Both the position numbers and the translations under genes were made by a program. From assembly GCA_036495425.1 (NCBI GenBank), contig DASXMW010000031.1, positions 5,994 to 69,993 on the forward strand: a stretch of DNA of 64,000 bases. Direction: 5' to 3'. This stretch comes from Bog-532 sp036495425. GTDB taxonomy: Bacteria > Actinomycetota > Actinomycetes > Streptosporangiales > Streptosporangiaceae. Of this stretch, positions 16,652 to 24,122 are shown one piece after another (within the stretch, counting starts at the first letter, position 1; every line of letters starts with the position of its first letter). Under the pieces are notes generated by a model. That model had not been told where the DNA came from and did not search any database. It saw nothing but the letters and a program-made list of their open reading frames with translations.

Positions 16652-17089
16652 ATGACCACTCCACCCGCCGTCTACGGCCAGTTCGGCCAGACCCTGGCCT
16701 TCACCGAGCGGACGATGACCGCGATCCTGCACGAGCACCTGGCCCAGCGCGGCGTCGAGCCCGCGACCTGGTACGCCCTGAAGCTCATCGCCACCCGGCC
16801 CGGGCTGTCCCGCCAGGACCTCCGCCGTGACCTGGAACAGTCCCAGAACGTGGCCACCGCCTCCGTACCGGGACTGCTCACCGGGCTCGAAGCCGACGGC
16901 CTGATCCGCGGTGGCACCACCGTCAGCCTGACCACCGACGGCGAAGCCCGCTACCAGAGCCTGCGCGAGTATGTGGGCCAGCCGACCGCCCGGCTGCTCG
17001 GTCAGTTCGAGCTCGCGGACATCGAGACCACCGTCCGGACCCTCCAGGCCATCACCGACCGGGCCGCCGCCAGCCAGCAGGCTGGCTAG
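16652..17089 (+). CDS. MarR-like winged-helix regulator
   Basis: This 145-residue protein has the segment YALKLIATRPGLSRQDLRRDLEQSQNVATASVPGLLTGLEADGLIRG, a winged helix-turn-helix of MarR type, with a helical C-terminus for dimerisation (LGQFELADIETTVRTLQAI). The wing is short (GTTVSLTTDGEARY). The gene ends by overlapping the convergent gltX-type gene by four bases. It shares twin operators with the divergent MarR gene, so the pair may form a cross-regulated switch. Confidence 0.82.
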   Translation: MTTPPAVYGQFGQTLAFTERTMTAILHEHLAQRGVEPATWYALKLIATRPGLSRQDLRRDLEQSQNVATASVPGLLTGLEADGLIRGGTTVSLTTDGEARYQSLREYVGQPTARLLGQFELADIETTVRTLQAITDRAAASQQAG

Positions 17090-18726
17090 AGCACGGCGCG
17101 GACGCGGCGGATTACCTCGTCCCGGCCGAGGGCGCCCGCGACCTGGGCCAGGTCGGGGCTGCGGCCAGAGCCGGTGAGCAGGACCCGGATGACCTGCGAG
17201 GCTTCGCGGATGGAGCCGGGGTAGGCGTCCGGGTCCTTCCGGTAGGTCTTGGCGTTGGGGGCGAAGCCCAGCTGGGTGGCGAGCTCGCGGATCTGGTTGA
17301 ACCACTCAACGTCCGGGCCCGGTGCCTGGTACTGGTCAGCGAACGCCGAGGCCACCTGCCGCACCAGGTCCGGGGCCAGGCCGGAGAACCGGTCATCGGC
17401 GGGGTCGGTGACAGGCTCGAAGATCTGCGGGAAGAAGTAGCCGTAGACCGGGCGGAAGTCGGACCACTTGCGCAGGTCCTTGCGGGGGTTGGGCACGTCG
17501 ACGCGCTCGATGTCCAGGGCGCGGCGGGCCAGGCCGGGCTCGGCGGCCAGCACCCCGGCCAGGGCCGGGTCGTAGGCCTCGGCCCAGGTGACGACCTGGG
17601 CCACGATGTCGTCACCGGGCAGGGTGGCGATGTAGTCGGCGCTGATGTCGTCCAGCTTGACCAGGTCGACCAGGGCCCCGGCACTGTTGAAGCCGGACAG
17701 CTCGATCGGGGCGGCCAGCGCCTCGGGCAGCGGCATCTCGGCCAGCCGTCCGTTGGCCAGGCCGCGCAGGTAATACTGGACGGCCTCGGCCGGGTAGCCC
17801 TGCTCGATGAAGAAGCCGACGCTGGCTTCCGGGTCCCTGCGCTTGGACAGCTTGCGGCGGCTGCCGCCGTCCTGCTTCATCAGCGGGGCCACGTGCGCGT
17901 ACGGCACCCGCTCGAAGCCCAGCGCGTCGAACAGCTGCAGGTGCAGTGGCACCGATGACAGCCACTCGTCGCTCCGGACCACCAGGGTGGTCCGCATCAG
18001 GTGGTCGTCGACGGCGTGCGCGAAGTGGTAAGTGGGCAGGCGCAGGGGCTGGTCGCTGCTCTTCAGGATGACCGCGTCGTTGCGGTTGTCGTCCGCGCTG
18101 AGGTGGCCGCGGATGGCGTCGTCAAAACTGACCCGCCCGCCGGACAGGCCCGGGGAGCGGAACCGCACCACGTAGGGGTCACCGGCCGCCAGCCGCTCCT
18201 GGACCTGCTCCGGCGACGCGTCCCGCCACAGGGCCCACTTGCCGTAGTAGCCCGGCAGCGCCCCGGCCGCCCGCTGCCTGGCGGTGATCTCCTCCAGGTC
18301 GGCCTTGGTCGCGAAGTCCAGGTAGGCCCGGTCCCGGCGCAGCAGCTCGCGCACGTAGGTCAGGTAGATCTCGGCCCGGCTGGACTGCACGTACGGGCCG
18401 TAGTGCCCGCTCAGGTCGTCCTCGGTGGGGCTGATGGTGAAGTAGGTCAGCGCGTCCGCGAACTGGTCGATGGCCCCCTCGGTGACCCGGGCCTGGTCGG
18501 TGTCCTCGATCCGCAGCACGTACACCCCGTCGGAGTGGCGGGCCAGATCGGCGTCGACGATCGCCACGTAGACCCCGCCGATGTGCAGGTACCCGGTGGG
18601 GCTGGGCGAGAACCGGGTGACCACGGCCCCGGCCGGCAGGTCGCGCGGCGGATACCGCTCCTCCCAGTGCTCCGGGCCGGGCAGGTCCGCGGGGAACAGT
18701 GAATCAATGACTTCAGGGCTGAGCAT
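17086..18726 (-). CDS. gltX: Glutamate--tRNA ligase, clostridial-type
   Basis: This 546-residue class I synthetase charges tRNA with Glu. The HIGH motif is in TRFSPSPTGYLHIGG (about residue 40) and KMSKS is RRKLSKRRDPEASV (about residue 310). LPTYHFAHAVDDHLMRTT, VRSDEWLSSVPLH, and an N-terminal extension with EERYPPRDLPAGAVVTRF match the long GluRS form common in Clostridia. The actinobacterial housekeeping GluRS is about 490 residues with RFCPSPTGxPHVG. The gene is therefore probably an accessory copy acquired by transfer. Whether it serves normal tRNA-Glu, tRNA-dependent biosynthesis or resistance is not visible. No cluster partner explains it beyond the adjacent MarR pair. Confidence 0.9.
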   Translation of the reverse strand: MLSPEVIDSLFPADLPGPEHWEERYPPRDLPAGAVVTRFSPSPTGYLHIGGVYVAIVDADLARHSDGVYVLRIEDTDQARVTEGAIDQFADALTYFTISPTEDDLSGHYGPYVQSSRAEIYLTYVRELLRRDRAYLDFATKADLEEITARQRAAGALPGYYGKWALWRDASPEQVQERLAAGDPYVVRFRSPGLSGGRVSFDDAIRGHLSADDNRNDAVILKSSDQPLRLPTYHFAHAVDDHLMRTTLVVRSDEWLSSVPLHLQLFDALGFERVPYAHVAPLMKQDGGSRRKLSKRRDPEASVGFFIEQGYPAEAVQYYLRGLANGRLAEMPLPEALAAPIELSGFNSAGALVDLVKLDDISADYIATLPGDDIVAQVVTWAEAYDPALAGVLAAEPGLARRALDIERVDVPNPRKDLRKWSDFRPVYGYFFPQIFEPVTDPADDRFSGLAPDLVRQVASAFADQYQAPGPDVEWFNQIRELATQLGFAPNAKTYRKDPDAYPGSIREASQVIRVLLTGSGRSPDLAQVAGALGRDEVIRRVRAVL

Positions 18727-18837
18727 GGGCAGGCTGGCTCCATCGATAACGGACGACGTGTCAGCCTACCGTTGCTCAGCCCGGTCCCGTTACTTCACGG
18801 GCGTGGGGGTCCAGCGCCGCTGTGCCCGGTTGGTGCC

Positions 18838-18854
18838 TAAACTGAGTACTCAGT
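18838..18854 (+). promoter_or_regulatory. Promoter with palindromic TetR-type operator for the mycofactocin-linked operon
   Basis: A TAAACT -10-like box (18838-18843) overlaps the perfect 14-bp palindrome ACTGAGTACTCAGT (18841-18854), 33 bp before ATG 18887. A dimeric repressor bound here would cover the transcription start. The TetR gene at the end of the operon is the obvious candidate, by inference. Confidence 0.65.
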
Positions 18855-18886
18855 CAAGACGAAAATACAGTTCAGAGGGGACGACG

Positions 18887-19711
18887 ATGAGCGATGCAGC
18901 GGGCCGGGTGGCGGGCAAGGTGGCGCTGGTGACCGGGGCGGCCCGCGGCCAGGGCCGTGCCGACGCGGTCCGGCTGGCCGCCGAGGGCGCGGACGTGATC
19001 GTGGTCGACGTGTGCGCGCCGCTGCCGAGCGTGCCCTACGACTCGGCCACCCCGGAGGACCTGGCCGAGACCGTGCGGCAGGTGGAGAAGACCGGCCGCC
19101 GGGTGATCTCCGGGATTGTGGACGTCCGCGACCTGGAAAAACTTCGGTCCATCGTCGACGACGCCGTGACCGGGCTGGGGCGGCTGGACGTGGTGGTGGC
19201 CAACGCCGGGATCTGCGTGCCCAAGGCCTGGGACCAGACCACCCCGCAGATCTACCAGGACACGATCAGCACCAACGTGACCGGCACCTGGAACACGGTC
19301 ATGGTCGCGGCGCCGCACCTGGTCCGGGCGGGCGGCGGCTCGGTCATCATCATCAGCTCGGCGGCCGGCCTGAAGGTGCAGCCGTTCATGGTGCCCTACA
19401 CGACCAGCAAGTTCGCGGTCCGCGGCATGGCCAAGGCGTTCGCGGCCGAGCTGGGCCAGCACGGGATCCGGGTCAACAGCGTGCACCCGACCGGGGTGAA
19501 CACCCCGATGGGCAGCGGGCGCATGCAGGAAGAGATCGGTGCCGCCATCGCCGGGTATGACCGGCTGGGAGCGATGTTCATCAACATGCTGCCGGTGGAG
19601 ACCACGCAGCCCGAGGACATCGCGGACACCGTGCTGTTCCTGGCCTCCGACGAGTCGAAGTACATCACCGCCCACGAGATCGCGCCGGACGCGGGCGTGA
19701 CCGAATTCTGA
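18887..19711 (+). CDS. Mycofactocin-coupled SDR family oxidoreductase
   Basis: This 274-residue SDR starts at ATG 18887 behind GAGGGG. It has VTGAARGQGRADAVRLAAEGADVIVVD, then YDSATPEDLAETVRQVEKTGRRV, a signature insert of mycofactocin-associated SDRs thought to hold NAD tightly. SSAAGLKV and YTTSK supply the Ser/Tyr/Lys set. These enzymes are proposed to oxidise alcohols and pass electrons to mycofactocin rather than exchanging NAD. Downstream are an MftD-like flavoprotein and a TetR regulator with 29- and 19-bp gaps, so the three form an operon. Confidence 0.88.
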   Translation: MSDAAGRVAGKVALVTGAARGQGRADAVRLAAEGADVIVVDVCAPLPSVPYDSATPEDLAETVRQVEKTGRRVISGIVDVRDLEKLRSIVDDAVTGLGRLDVVVANAGICVPKAWDQTTPQIYQDTISTNVTGTWNTVMVAAPHLVRAGGGSVIIISSAAGLKVQPFMVPYTTSKFAVRGMAKAFAAELGQHGIRVNSVHPTGVNTPMGSGRMQEEIGAAIAGYDRLGAMFINMLPVETTQPEDIADTVLFLASDESKYITAHEIAPDAGVTEF

Positions 19712-19740
19712 GCTGGGCAATTCCGAGACGGGGTTCTGAG

Positions 19741-20919
19741 ATGGCAAGTACCCGAGCCTGGTTCGAGTCCGTGGCCGAGGCCCAGCGCCGGGCCAAGCGG
19801 CAGCTTCCCCGCGGCGTGTACCTGGCCCTGGTGGCCGGGGCCGAGGCGGGCGAGACGATGAGCGAGAACATCACCGCGTTCTCCCGGCTCAAGCTGCGCC
19901 CGCACGTGGCCGACCTGCCCACCAACCGGGACCTGGCCACCACCGTGATGGGGCTGGACATCAGCTTCCCGGTCATCTGCTCCCCCACCGGCGTGCAGGC
20001 CGTGCACCCGGACGGCGAGGTCGCGGTGGCCCGGGCCGCCCAGGGGGCCGGTACCGCGGCGGGCCTGTCCTCGTTCGCGTCCAAGCCGGTGGAAGAGGTC
20101 GGCCAGGTCACCGACAAGCTGCTGTTCCAGAGCTACTGGGTCGGCACCCGGGACGACATCCTGGCCCGGGCCGAGCGGGCCCGGGCCGCCGGGGCCAAGG
20201 GCCTGATCGTCACGCTGGACTGGGTGTTCGACTCCCGCCGGGACTGGGGCAGTCCGTGGATCCCGGAGAAGCTGGACCTGAAGGCCATGCTCCGGTACGC
20301 CCCGCAGGTCGCGCTCAAGCCGGCCTACCTGGCCCGCTACCTGCGCAGCGGGGCCCTGCCCGACCTGGGCGTGCCCAACCTGGGGGCGCGCGGCGCCGAG
20401 ATCCCCACCTTCTTCGGCGCCTACGGCCAGTGGATGAACTCGCCCCTGCCTTCCTGGGAGGACCTGGCCTGGCTGCGCGAGCAGTGGGGCGGCCCGTTCA
20501 TGATCAAGGGCATCACCCGGCCCGACGACGCCCGGCGCGCGGTCGACATCGGCGCCACCGCGATCTCCGTCTCCAACCACGGCGGCAACAACCTGGACTC
20601 GACCCCGGCCACCATCCGCTGCCTGCCCGGGGTGGCCGAGGCGGTCGGTGACCAGCTCGAGGTCGTGCTGGACGGCGGCATCCGCCGCGGCAGCGACGTG
20701 GTCAAGGCCCTGGCCCTGGGGGCCCGCGCGGTCATGATCGGCCGGGCCTATCTGTGGGGCATGGCGGCCGGCGGTGAGCGCGGCGTCACCAACGTGCTGG
20801 AGATCCTGCGCCAGGGGGTGAGCGAGACCCTGCTCGGCCTGGGCCGGTCCTCCGTGCACGACCTGTCCCCCGAGGACCTGATCGTGCCGGACGGCTTCGC
20901 CATCGACCACAAGATCTGA
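19741..20919 (+). CDS. mftD: MftD-like FMN-dependent alpha-hydroxy-acid dehydrogenase
   Basis: This 392-residue TIM-barrel flavoprotein has SPTGVQAVHPDGEVAVARAA, GLSSFASKP, FQSYWVG, KGITRPDDARRAVDIGATAISVSNHGGNNLDSTPA and LDGGIRRGSDVVKALALGARAVMIGRAYLWG. The SNHGGNNLD motif holds the catalytic His. The sequence resembles MftD, which performs the oxidative deamination step in premycofactocin synthesis, more than lactate dehydrogenases. The biosynthetic genes mftA, mftB and mftC are not in the window, so this may be a paralogue or a remote part of the system. It sits between the mycofactocin-type SDR and a TetR gene. Confidence 0.82.
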   Translation: MASTRAWFESVAEAQRRAKRQLPRGVYLALVAGAEAGETMSENITAFSRLKLRPHVADLPTNRDLATTVMGLDISFPVICSPTGVQAVHPDGEVAVARAAQGAGTAAGLSSFASKPVEEVGQVTDKLLFQSYWVGTRDDILARAERARAAGAKGLIVTLDWVFDSRRDWGSPWIPEKLDLKAMLRYAPQVALKPAYLARYLRSGALPDLGVPNLGARGAEIPTFFGAYGQWMNSPLPSWEDLAWLREQWGGPFMIKGITRPDDARRAVDIGATAISVSNHGGNNLDSTPATIRCLPGVAEAVGDQLEVVLDGGIRRGSDVVKALALGARAVMIGRAYLWGMAAGGERGVTNVLEILRQGVSETLLGLGRSSVHDLSPEDLIVPDGFAIDHKI

Positions 20920-20938
20920 GTCTGGCCGGGAGTTTCTG

Positions 20939-21517
20939 GTGGCCGATGAGCCGGATGAGGGCGACGACCTTCCGGCCCGTGAGCGGATTCTCGCCACCGC
21001 CGAGGGCCTGTTCGCCGAGCGCGGCTTCGACCGCACCTCCACCGCCCGCATCGCCGAGGCGGCCGGGGTCCCGCACGGGCTGATCTTCTACCACTTCAAG
21101 ACCAAGCTGGACCTGCTGCTGGCGGTGATCAGGGACGACCGGCTGGCGGCCCTGGATGACGTGGTCCCGCCGCTGCCCGCGGGGCTGGCGCTGGAACCGG
21201 CCGTGGCCGCCCTGTGGGAGCGGCTGTCCTGCGTGCTGGGTGAGCCGTCCGCCATCCGGAAGATCATTTTGCAGGAGGCCGGGGCCCACCCGGAGATCCA
21301 GGCCCGGGCCCGGGAGTACCAGGACCGGATCAGCTCCATGGTCGCGGCCTACCTGGCCCGGGCCACCGGGACGGCCGCGGGCCCGGGCGCCGCCCATGAG
21401 GCCGCGGCCCGGCTGCTCACGGTCACGGCGGGCACGGCTCCCCTGGTCGGCGAGCCCGGGGCCGCCATCATCCCCGCGGCCGACCTGGCCGCGCTGATCG
21501 CGGCCGGCCTGAGCTGA
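20939..21517 (+). CDS. TetR-family transcriptional regulator
   Basis: This 192-residue protein starts at GTG 20939. The N-terminal HTH reads RERILATAEGLFAERGFDRTSTARIAEAAGVPHGLIFYHFKTKLDLL, typical of TetR. The C-terminal helical ligand domain is unremarkable. It is the last gene of the SDR-MftD operon and probably autoregulates through the palindrome at 18841-18854. The ligand is unknown; a CoA thioester or alcohol-derived metabolite would fit the operon. Confidence 0.9.
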   Translation: MADEPDEGDDLPARERILATAEGLFAERGFDRTSTARIAEAAGVPHGLIFYHFKTKLDLLLAVIRDDRLAALDDVVPPLPAGLALEPAVAALWERLSCVLGEPSAIRKIILQEAGAHPEIQARAREYQDRISSMVAAYLARATGTAAGPGAAHEAAARLLTVTAGTAPLVGEPGAAIIPAADLAALIAAGLS

Positions 21518-21548
21518 CCGCTACCGGTCCCCGCCGACGGCGCGGCCG

Positions 21549-21719
21549 TCAGAGGTTGCCGTGCACCCAGAGCCATCCGATCGAAAAGGTGATGACGGCC
21601 CAGATCAGCCAGCGCAGCCGCGCGGCCCGCATGGCCGACGTGGCCAGGCCCCCGGCCGTCTTGGCCCCATTCATGGACCGGAAGGTCCCGAGCAGGCGCG
21701 AGCCTAATTCTCCGCCCAT
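21549..21719 (-). CDS. 56-residue Trp-rich single-span membrane protein
   Basis: Read on the minus strand from ATG 21719, the frame encodes a basic, Gly/Ala-rich N-terminal half followed by one membrane span, LRWLIWAVITFSIGWLWVHG, ending in NL and TGA. Four Trp residues near the span edges are characteristic of real small membrane proteins. No strong ribosome-binding site is seen. It is convergent with the TetR gene. Function unknown. Confidence 0.6.
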   Translation of the reverse strand: MGGELGSRLLGTFRSMNGAKTAGGLATSAMRAARLRWLIWAVITFSIGWLWVHGNL

Positions 21720-21750
21720 GAGAGACCAACGACTCTTATCGCTCGATTCC

Positions 21751-21813
21751 GCTGACCGGCGGCTTCCGGCTGACCGGCAGCCCTAGGCTCGCTGACGGCC
21801 TGCGGCTGACCGG
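21751..21813. repeat. Cluster of short direct repeats GCTGACCGG
   Basis: GCTGACCGG occurs at 21751, 21769 and 21805, with a variant GCTGACGGC at 21791, inside the 249-bp gap between the small membrane protein and the CBM48 gene. It may be a protein-binding cluster or simple GC-rich redundancy. Confidence 0.4.
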
Positions 21814-21968
21814 TGGCCAACCCGTCGGTAAAAGCTTGATATCGCCGAATGTCGGTCGTTGTGTGGCCGCGCCCGACCCGGCAGAGTGAGGCCCGACGAT
21901 TCGTCGTGGCAGTTGAGACGCACGCCACACACCCCTTCGTTCACCCCGACACAGACAGCAGGAACACG

Positions 21969-22493
21969 ATGGATCACGCCTTGATCACCCGCAGGCTCAC
22001 CCAGCTCTCGTCGGTCGCGACCTGGCCGTTCACCTCGCTGGCCGACCGCCTCATGTCCCGGCTGCGGCACCGCCCGGCCGGCCCGGACCAGTCAGCCACG
22101 GTCACCCCGGACGAGGCCGCCGAAGCTCAGCCGTGGGCCGCTGCCGTGGCCGAAGAGGTCCCCGTCGCCGACGAGGTCCCGGAGTGTGAGCCGACCGTGC
22201 CCACCGTGCCGGTCACCTTCACCCTTCCCGCTGAGGTCGGCGCGGGCGACGTGGCCCTGTGCGGCGACTTCAACGGCTGGACGACCGGTCCCATCCCGCT
22301 GATCCGCGACAGCGACAACTGGCAGGTCACCATCCCGCTGACGCCAGGCAACAGCTACCGGTACCGGTACCTGCTGGACGGCGAGCGCTGGGAGAACGCC
22401 TGGCAGGCCGACCGCTATGAGCCCAACCCGTTCGGCAGCGACGACTCCGTGGTCATGGTCGACTGGCCGGAACTGACCCTGCAGACCGCCTGA
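21969..22493 (+). CDS. Stand-alone CBM48/isoamylase N-terminal domain protein
   Basis: Starting at ATG 21969, the 174-residue product has a helical N-terminal 35 residues, an Ala/Glu/Val-rich linker and a C-terminal immunoglobulin-like domain. The domain reads VTFTLPAEVGAGDVALCGDFNGW, then YRYRYLLDGERWENAWQADRYEPNPFGSDDSVV. This is the glycogen-binding early set domain found on glycogen-branching enzymes and AMPK beta, but no catalytic domain follows. It may tether a partner to glycogen or act as a scaffold. A start at 21849 is possible but adds non-conserved sequence. Confidence 0.82.
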   Translation: MDHALITRRLTQLSSVATWPFTSLADRLMSRLRHRPAGPDQSATVTPDEAAEAQPWAAAVAEEVPVADEVPECEPTVPTVPVTFTLPAEVGAGDVALCGDFNGWTTGPIPLIRDSDNWQVTIPLTPGNSYRYRYLLDGERWENAWQADRYEPNPFGSDDSVVMVDWPELTLQTA

Positions 22494-22519
22494 TCACCCC
22501 GCACCGCCGGCGCGCGGCG

Positions 22520-23059
22520 CTAGGTCAGCGCCTTCTCCAGGACGACGAAGTGGAGGTTGTCGGCCAGGGGGCGGGCGTAGATGGGGTCGGCCGGGAAGGG
22601 GCGGGTCGCGCCGGTGCGGTGGAAACCGCGACGCTGGTAGTAGGCGATGAGCTTGTCCTGGGGGGCCAGCACGGTCATCTCCAGCCGGGTGGCGCCGAAC
22701 GAGCTGACCGCCAGCTGCTCGGCCTCGGCCATGAGCTGGCGGCCGAGGCCCGTGCCCTGGGCCTGGGGTGAGACGGCGAAGGTGCCGAAGTAGGCCAGGC
22801 CCGTGCCTTCGTTACGGAGCTGGCAGCAGGCCACGATCCGGTCCCCGTCCTCGCCGACCAGCATGAGCGAGCCGGCATCGATGATCATGGCGTTGACCTG
22901 GCCGGCGTTGATCCGCTCCCCTTCGACCAGGTCGGCTTCGCTGGTCCAGCCCGCGCGGCTGTCGTCGCCGCGGTAGGCGGACCGGATCAGGGCGGTCAGC
23001 GTGTCGGCGTCGGCGGGGCGGGCGGCCCGGATCCGCAGGGCGCTAGCCGCGTCGCTCAT
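22520..23059 (-). CDS. GNAT-family N-acetyltransferase
   Basis: This 179-residue protein has ALRIRAARPADADTLTALIRSAYRG at the start, RIVACCQLRN, and the acetyl-CoA pyrophosphate-binding segment FAVSPQAQGTGLGRQLMAEAEQLA. LIAYYQRRGFHRTG is the final GNAT motif. The start overlaps the stop of the VOC gene by four bases (23056-23059), so the two are co-translated. Substrate unknown. Confidence 0.9.
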   Translation of the reverse strand: MSDAASALRIRAARPADADTLTALIRSAYRGDDSRAGWTSEADLVEGERINAGQVNAMIIDAGSLMLVGEDGDRIVACCQLRNEGTGLAYFGTFAVSPQAQGTGLGRQLMAEAEQLAVSSFGATRLEMTVLAPQDKLIAYYQRRGFHRTGATRPFPADPIYARPLADNLHFVVLEKALT

Positions 23060-23628
23060 TCGGGTCGCGGGCCGAGCAGGTCCCAGCGGTTACCGGCGAC
23101 GTCGCGGAACACCACGACCTGGCCGTAGCGCTCGGAGCGCGGCTCGCCGTCGAACTCCACCCCGGCCTGCTTCATCCGCTGATAGGCCGCGTCGAAGTCG
23201 TCGACCCGGAGGAAGAAACCGACCCGGCCCGCATGCTGGTGGCCGACCACCGCCTGCTGTTCGGGACCGTCGGCCTGGGCCAGCAGCAGCCCGGTCTCGG
23301 CGCCGGGGGGACGGACCACCACCCAGCGCTTGGGCCGCTGCCCGACCGTGGTCCGGTCGGGCGAGTCCTCGGCCAGCTCGAAACCCAGTGCGCTGACGAA
23401 GAAGTCGATGGCCCGGTCGTAGTCGTCGACCACCACGGCGGTGTGTTCCAGGTGCATGGGAGACAGCCTAGGGCGGGCCGCCGGCCGCGGGGCGGCCCGC
23501 GGCTGCGTGGGGCAATCGGGGCGGTGTCCTTCGGTGGTCATGGCCCCGCACTCGGGGCAGACCAGCGCCGCCCAGCACACCAGGTCGCCGCCTTCCGGCT
23601 CTTCGTCCGGGTCGTACTCAGCACCCAT
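23056..23628 (-). CDS. Zinc-ribbon/VOC (glyoxalase-fold) protein, possible fusion or two overlapping starts
   Basis: One uninterrupted frame runs from ATG 23628 to TGA 23056. Residues 1-57 form an acidic start, then a short Cys motif (LVCWAALVCPECGAMTTEGH..DC) like a zinc ribbon. Residues 58-190 form a VOC domain, HLEHTAVVVDDYDRAIDFFVSALGFEL, then GRVGFFLRVDDFDAAYQRMKQAGVEF and FRDVAGNRWDLLG. An internal ATG at 23457 begins exactly at the VOC domain and has a TAGGCT box 8 nt upstream, while ATG 23628 has TACGCT 6 nt upstream. So both a fusion and a separate VOC product are possible. The VOC part could bind metal for dioxygenase, glyoxalase or antibiotic-binding roles. Confidence 0.75.
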   Translation of the reverse strand: MGAEYDPDEEPEGGDLVCWAALVCPECGAMTTEGHRPDCPTQPRAAPRPAARPRLSPMHLEHTAVVVDDYDRAIDFFVSALGFELAEDSPDRTTVGQRPKRWVVVRPPGAETGLLLAQADGPEQQAVVGHQHAGRVGFFLRVDDFDAAYQRMKQAGVEFDGEPRSERYGQVVVFRDVAGNRWDLLGPRPE

Positions 23629-23678
23629 AGCACCAGCGTAACCACACATAATCGCGAGGAAGGGGGTACGTAGGGGGC

Positions 23679-24107
23679 GTGACAGGTCCAGTGAAACCAC
23701 CAGAGGACATCGAGTCCGGCGGTCTCGGCACGCCGGTGGCCCCGCCGGCCACCGACGAGCTGGACACCGACGAGGTGCCGGACGATCTGATCTCCGAGTT
23801 CTCGTCGCTGACCACGCCGTACTGCTGGGTGATCACCGAGGACCTGATCGCTCGCTACGACGGCGCCGAGCCGTCGGCGGTCGGGAAGTCCGGGCCGGAC
23901 GCGGCCGTGGCCGAGGACGTCCGCGAGGCCCTGATCTCCGGGCGGTTCTTCCGGCTGGCCGACGACCGCGGCCGGGCCTACGCGATCGGCCGCCTGTACG
24001 ACCCGTCCGGCGAGAACGAAAAGGCCCCGCTGGACGACTTCGGCCGCGCCACCTGGGACGCCGAGCGCATCGAGTACCGGCTCGAAGGCCAGTGGCAGCC
24101 GATCTGA
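23679..24107 (+). CDS. Unrecognised acidic protein
   Basis: This 142-residue product starts at GTG 23679 after a G-rich stretch (AGGAAGGGGG). The first 35 residues are Pro/Asp/Glu-rich (PPATDELDTDEVPDDL). The rest (TTPYCWVITEDLIARYD, VREALISGRFFRLADDRGRAYAIGRLYDP and YRLEGQWQPI) looks like a compact mixed fold. No signal peptide is seen. I do not recognise the family. It is divergent from the zinc-ribbon/VOC gene by 50 bp. Confidence 0.7.
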   Translation: MTGPVKPPEDIESGGLGTPVAPPATDELDTDEVPDDLISEFSSLTTPYCWVITEDLIARYDGAEPSAVGKSGPDAAVAEDVREALISGRFFRLADDRGRAYAIGRLYDPSGENEKAPLDDFGRATWDAERIEYRLEGQWQPI

Positions 24108-24122
24108 CCCGAGGACGGGTCC

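Noticed and set aside
19757..19777. tRNA-like GGTTCGAGTCC sequence
   Set aside because: It is codons of the MftD-like gene, and no acceptor or anticodon arms can be built around it.
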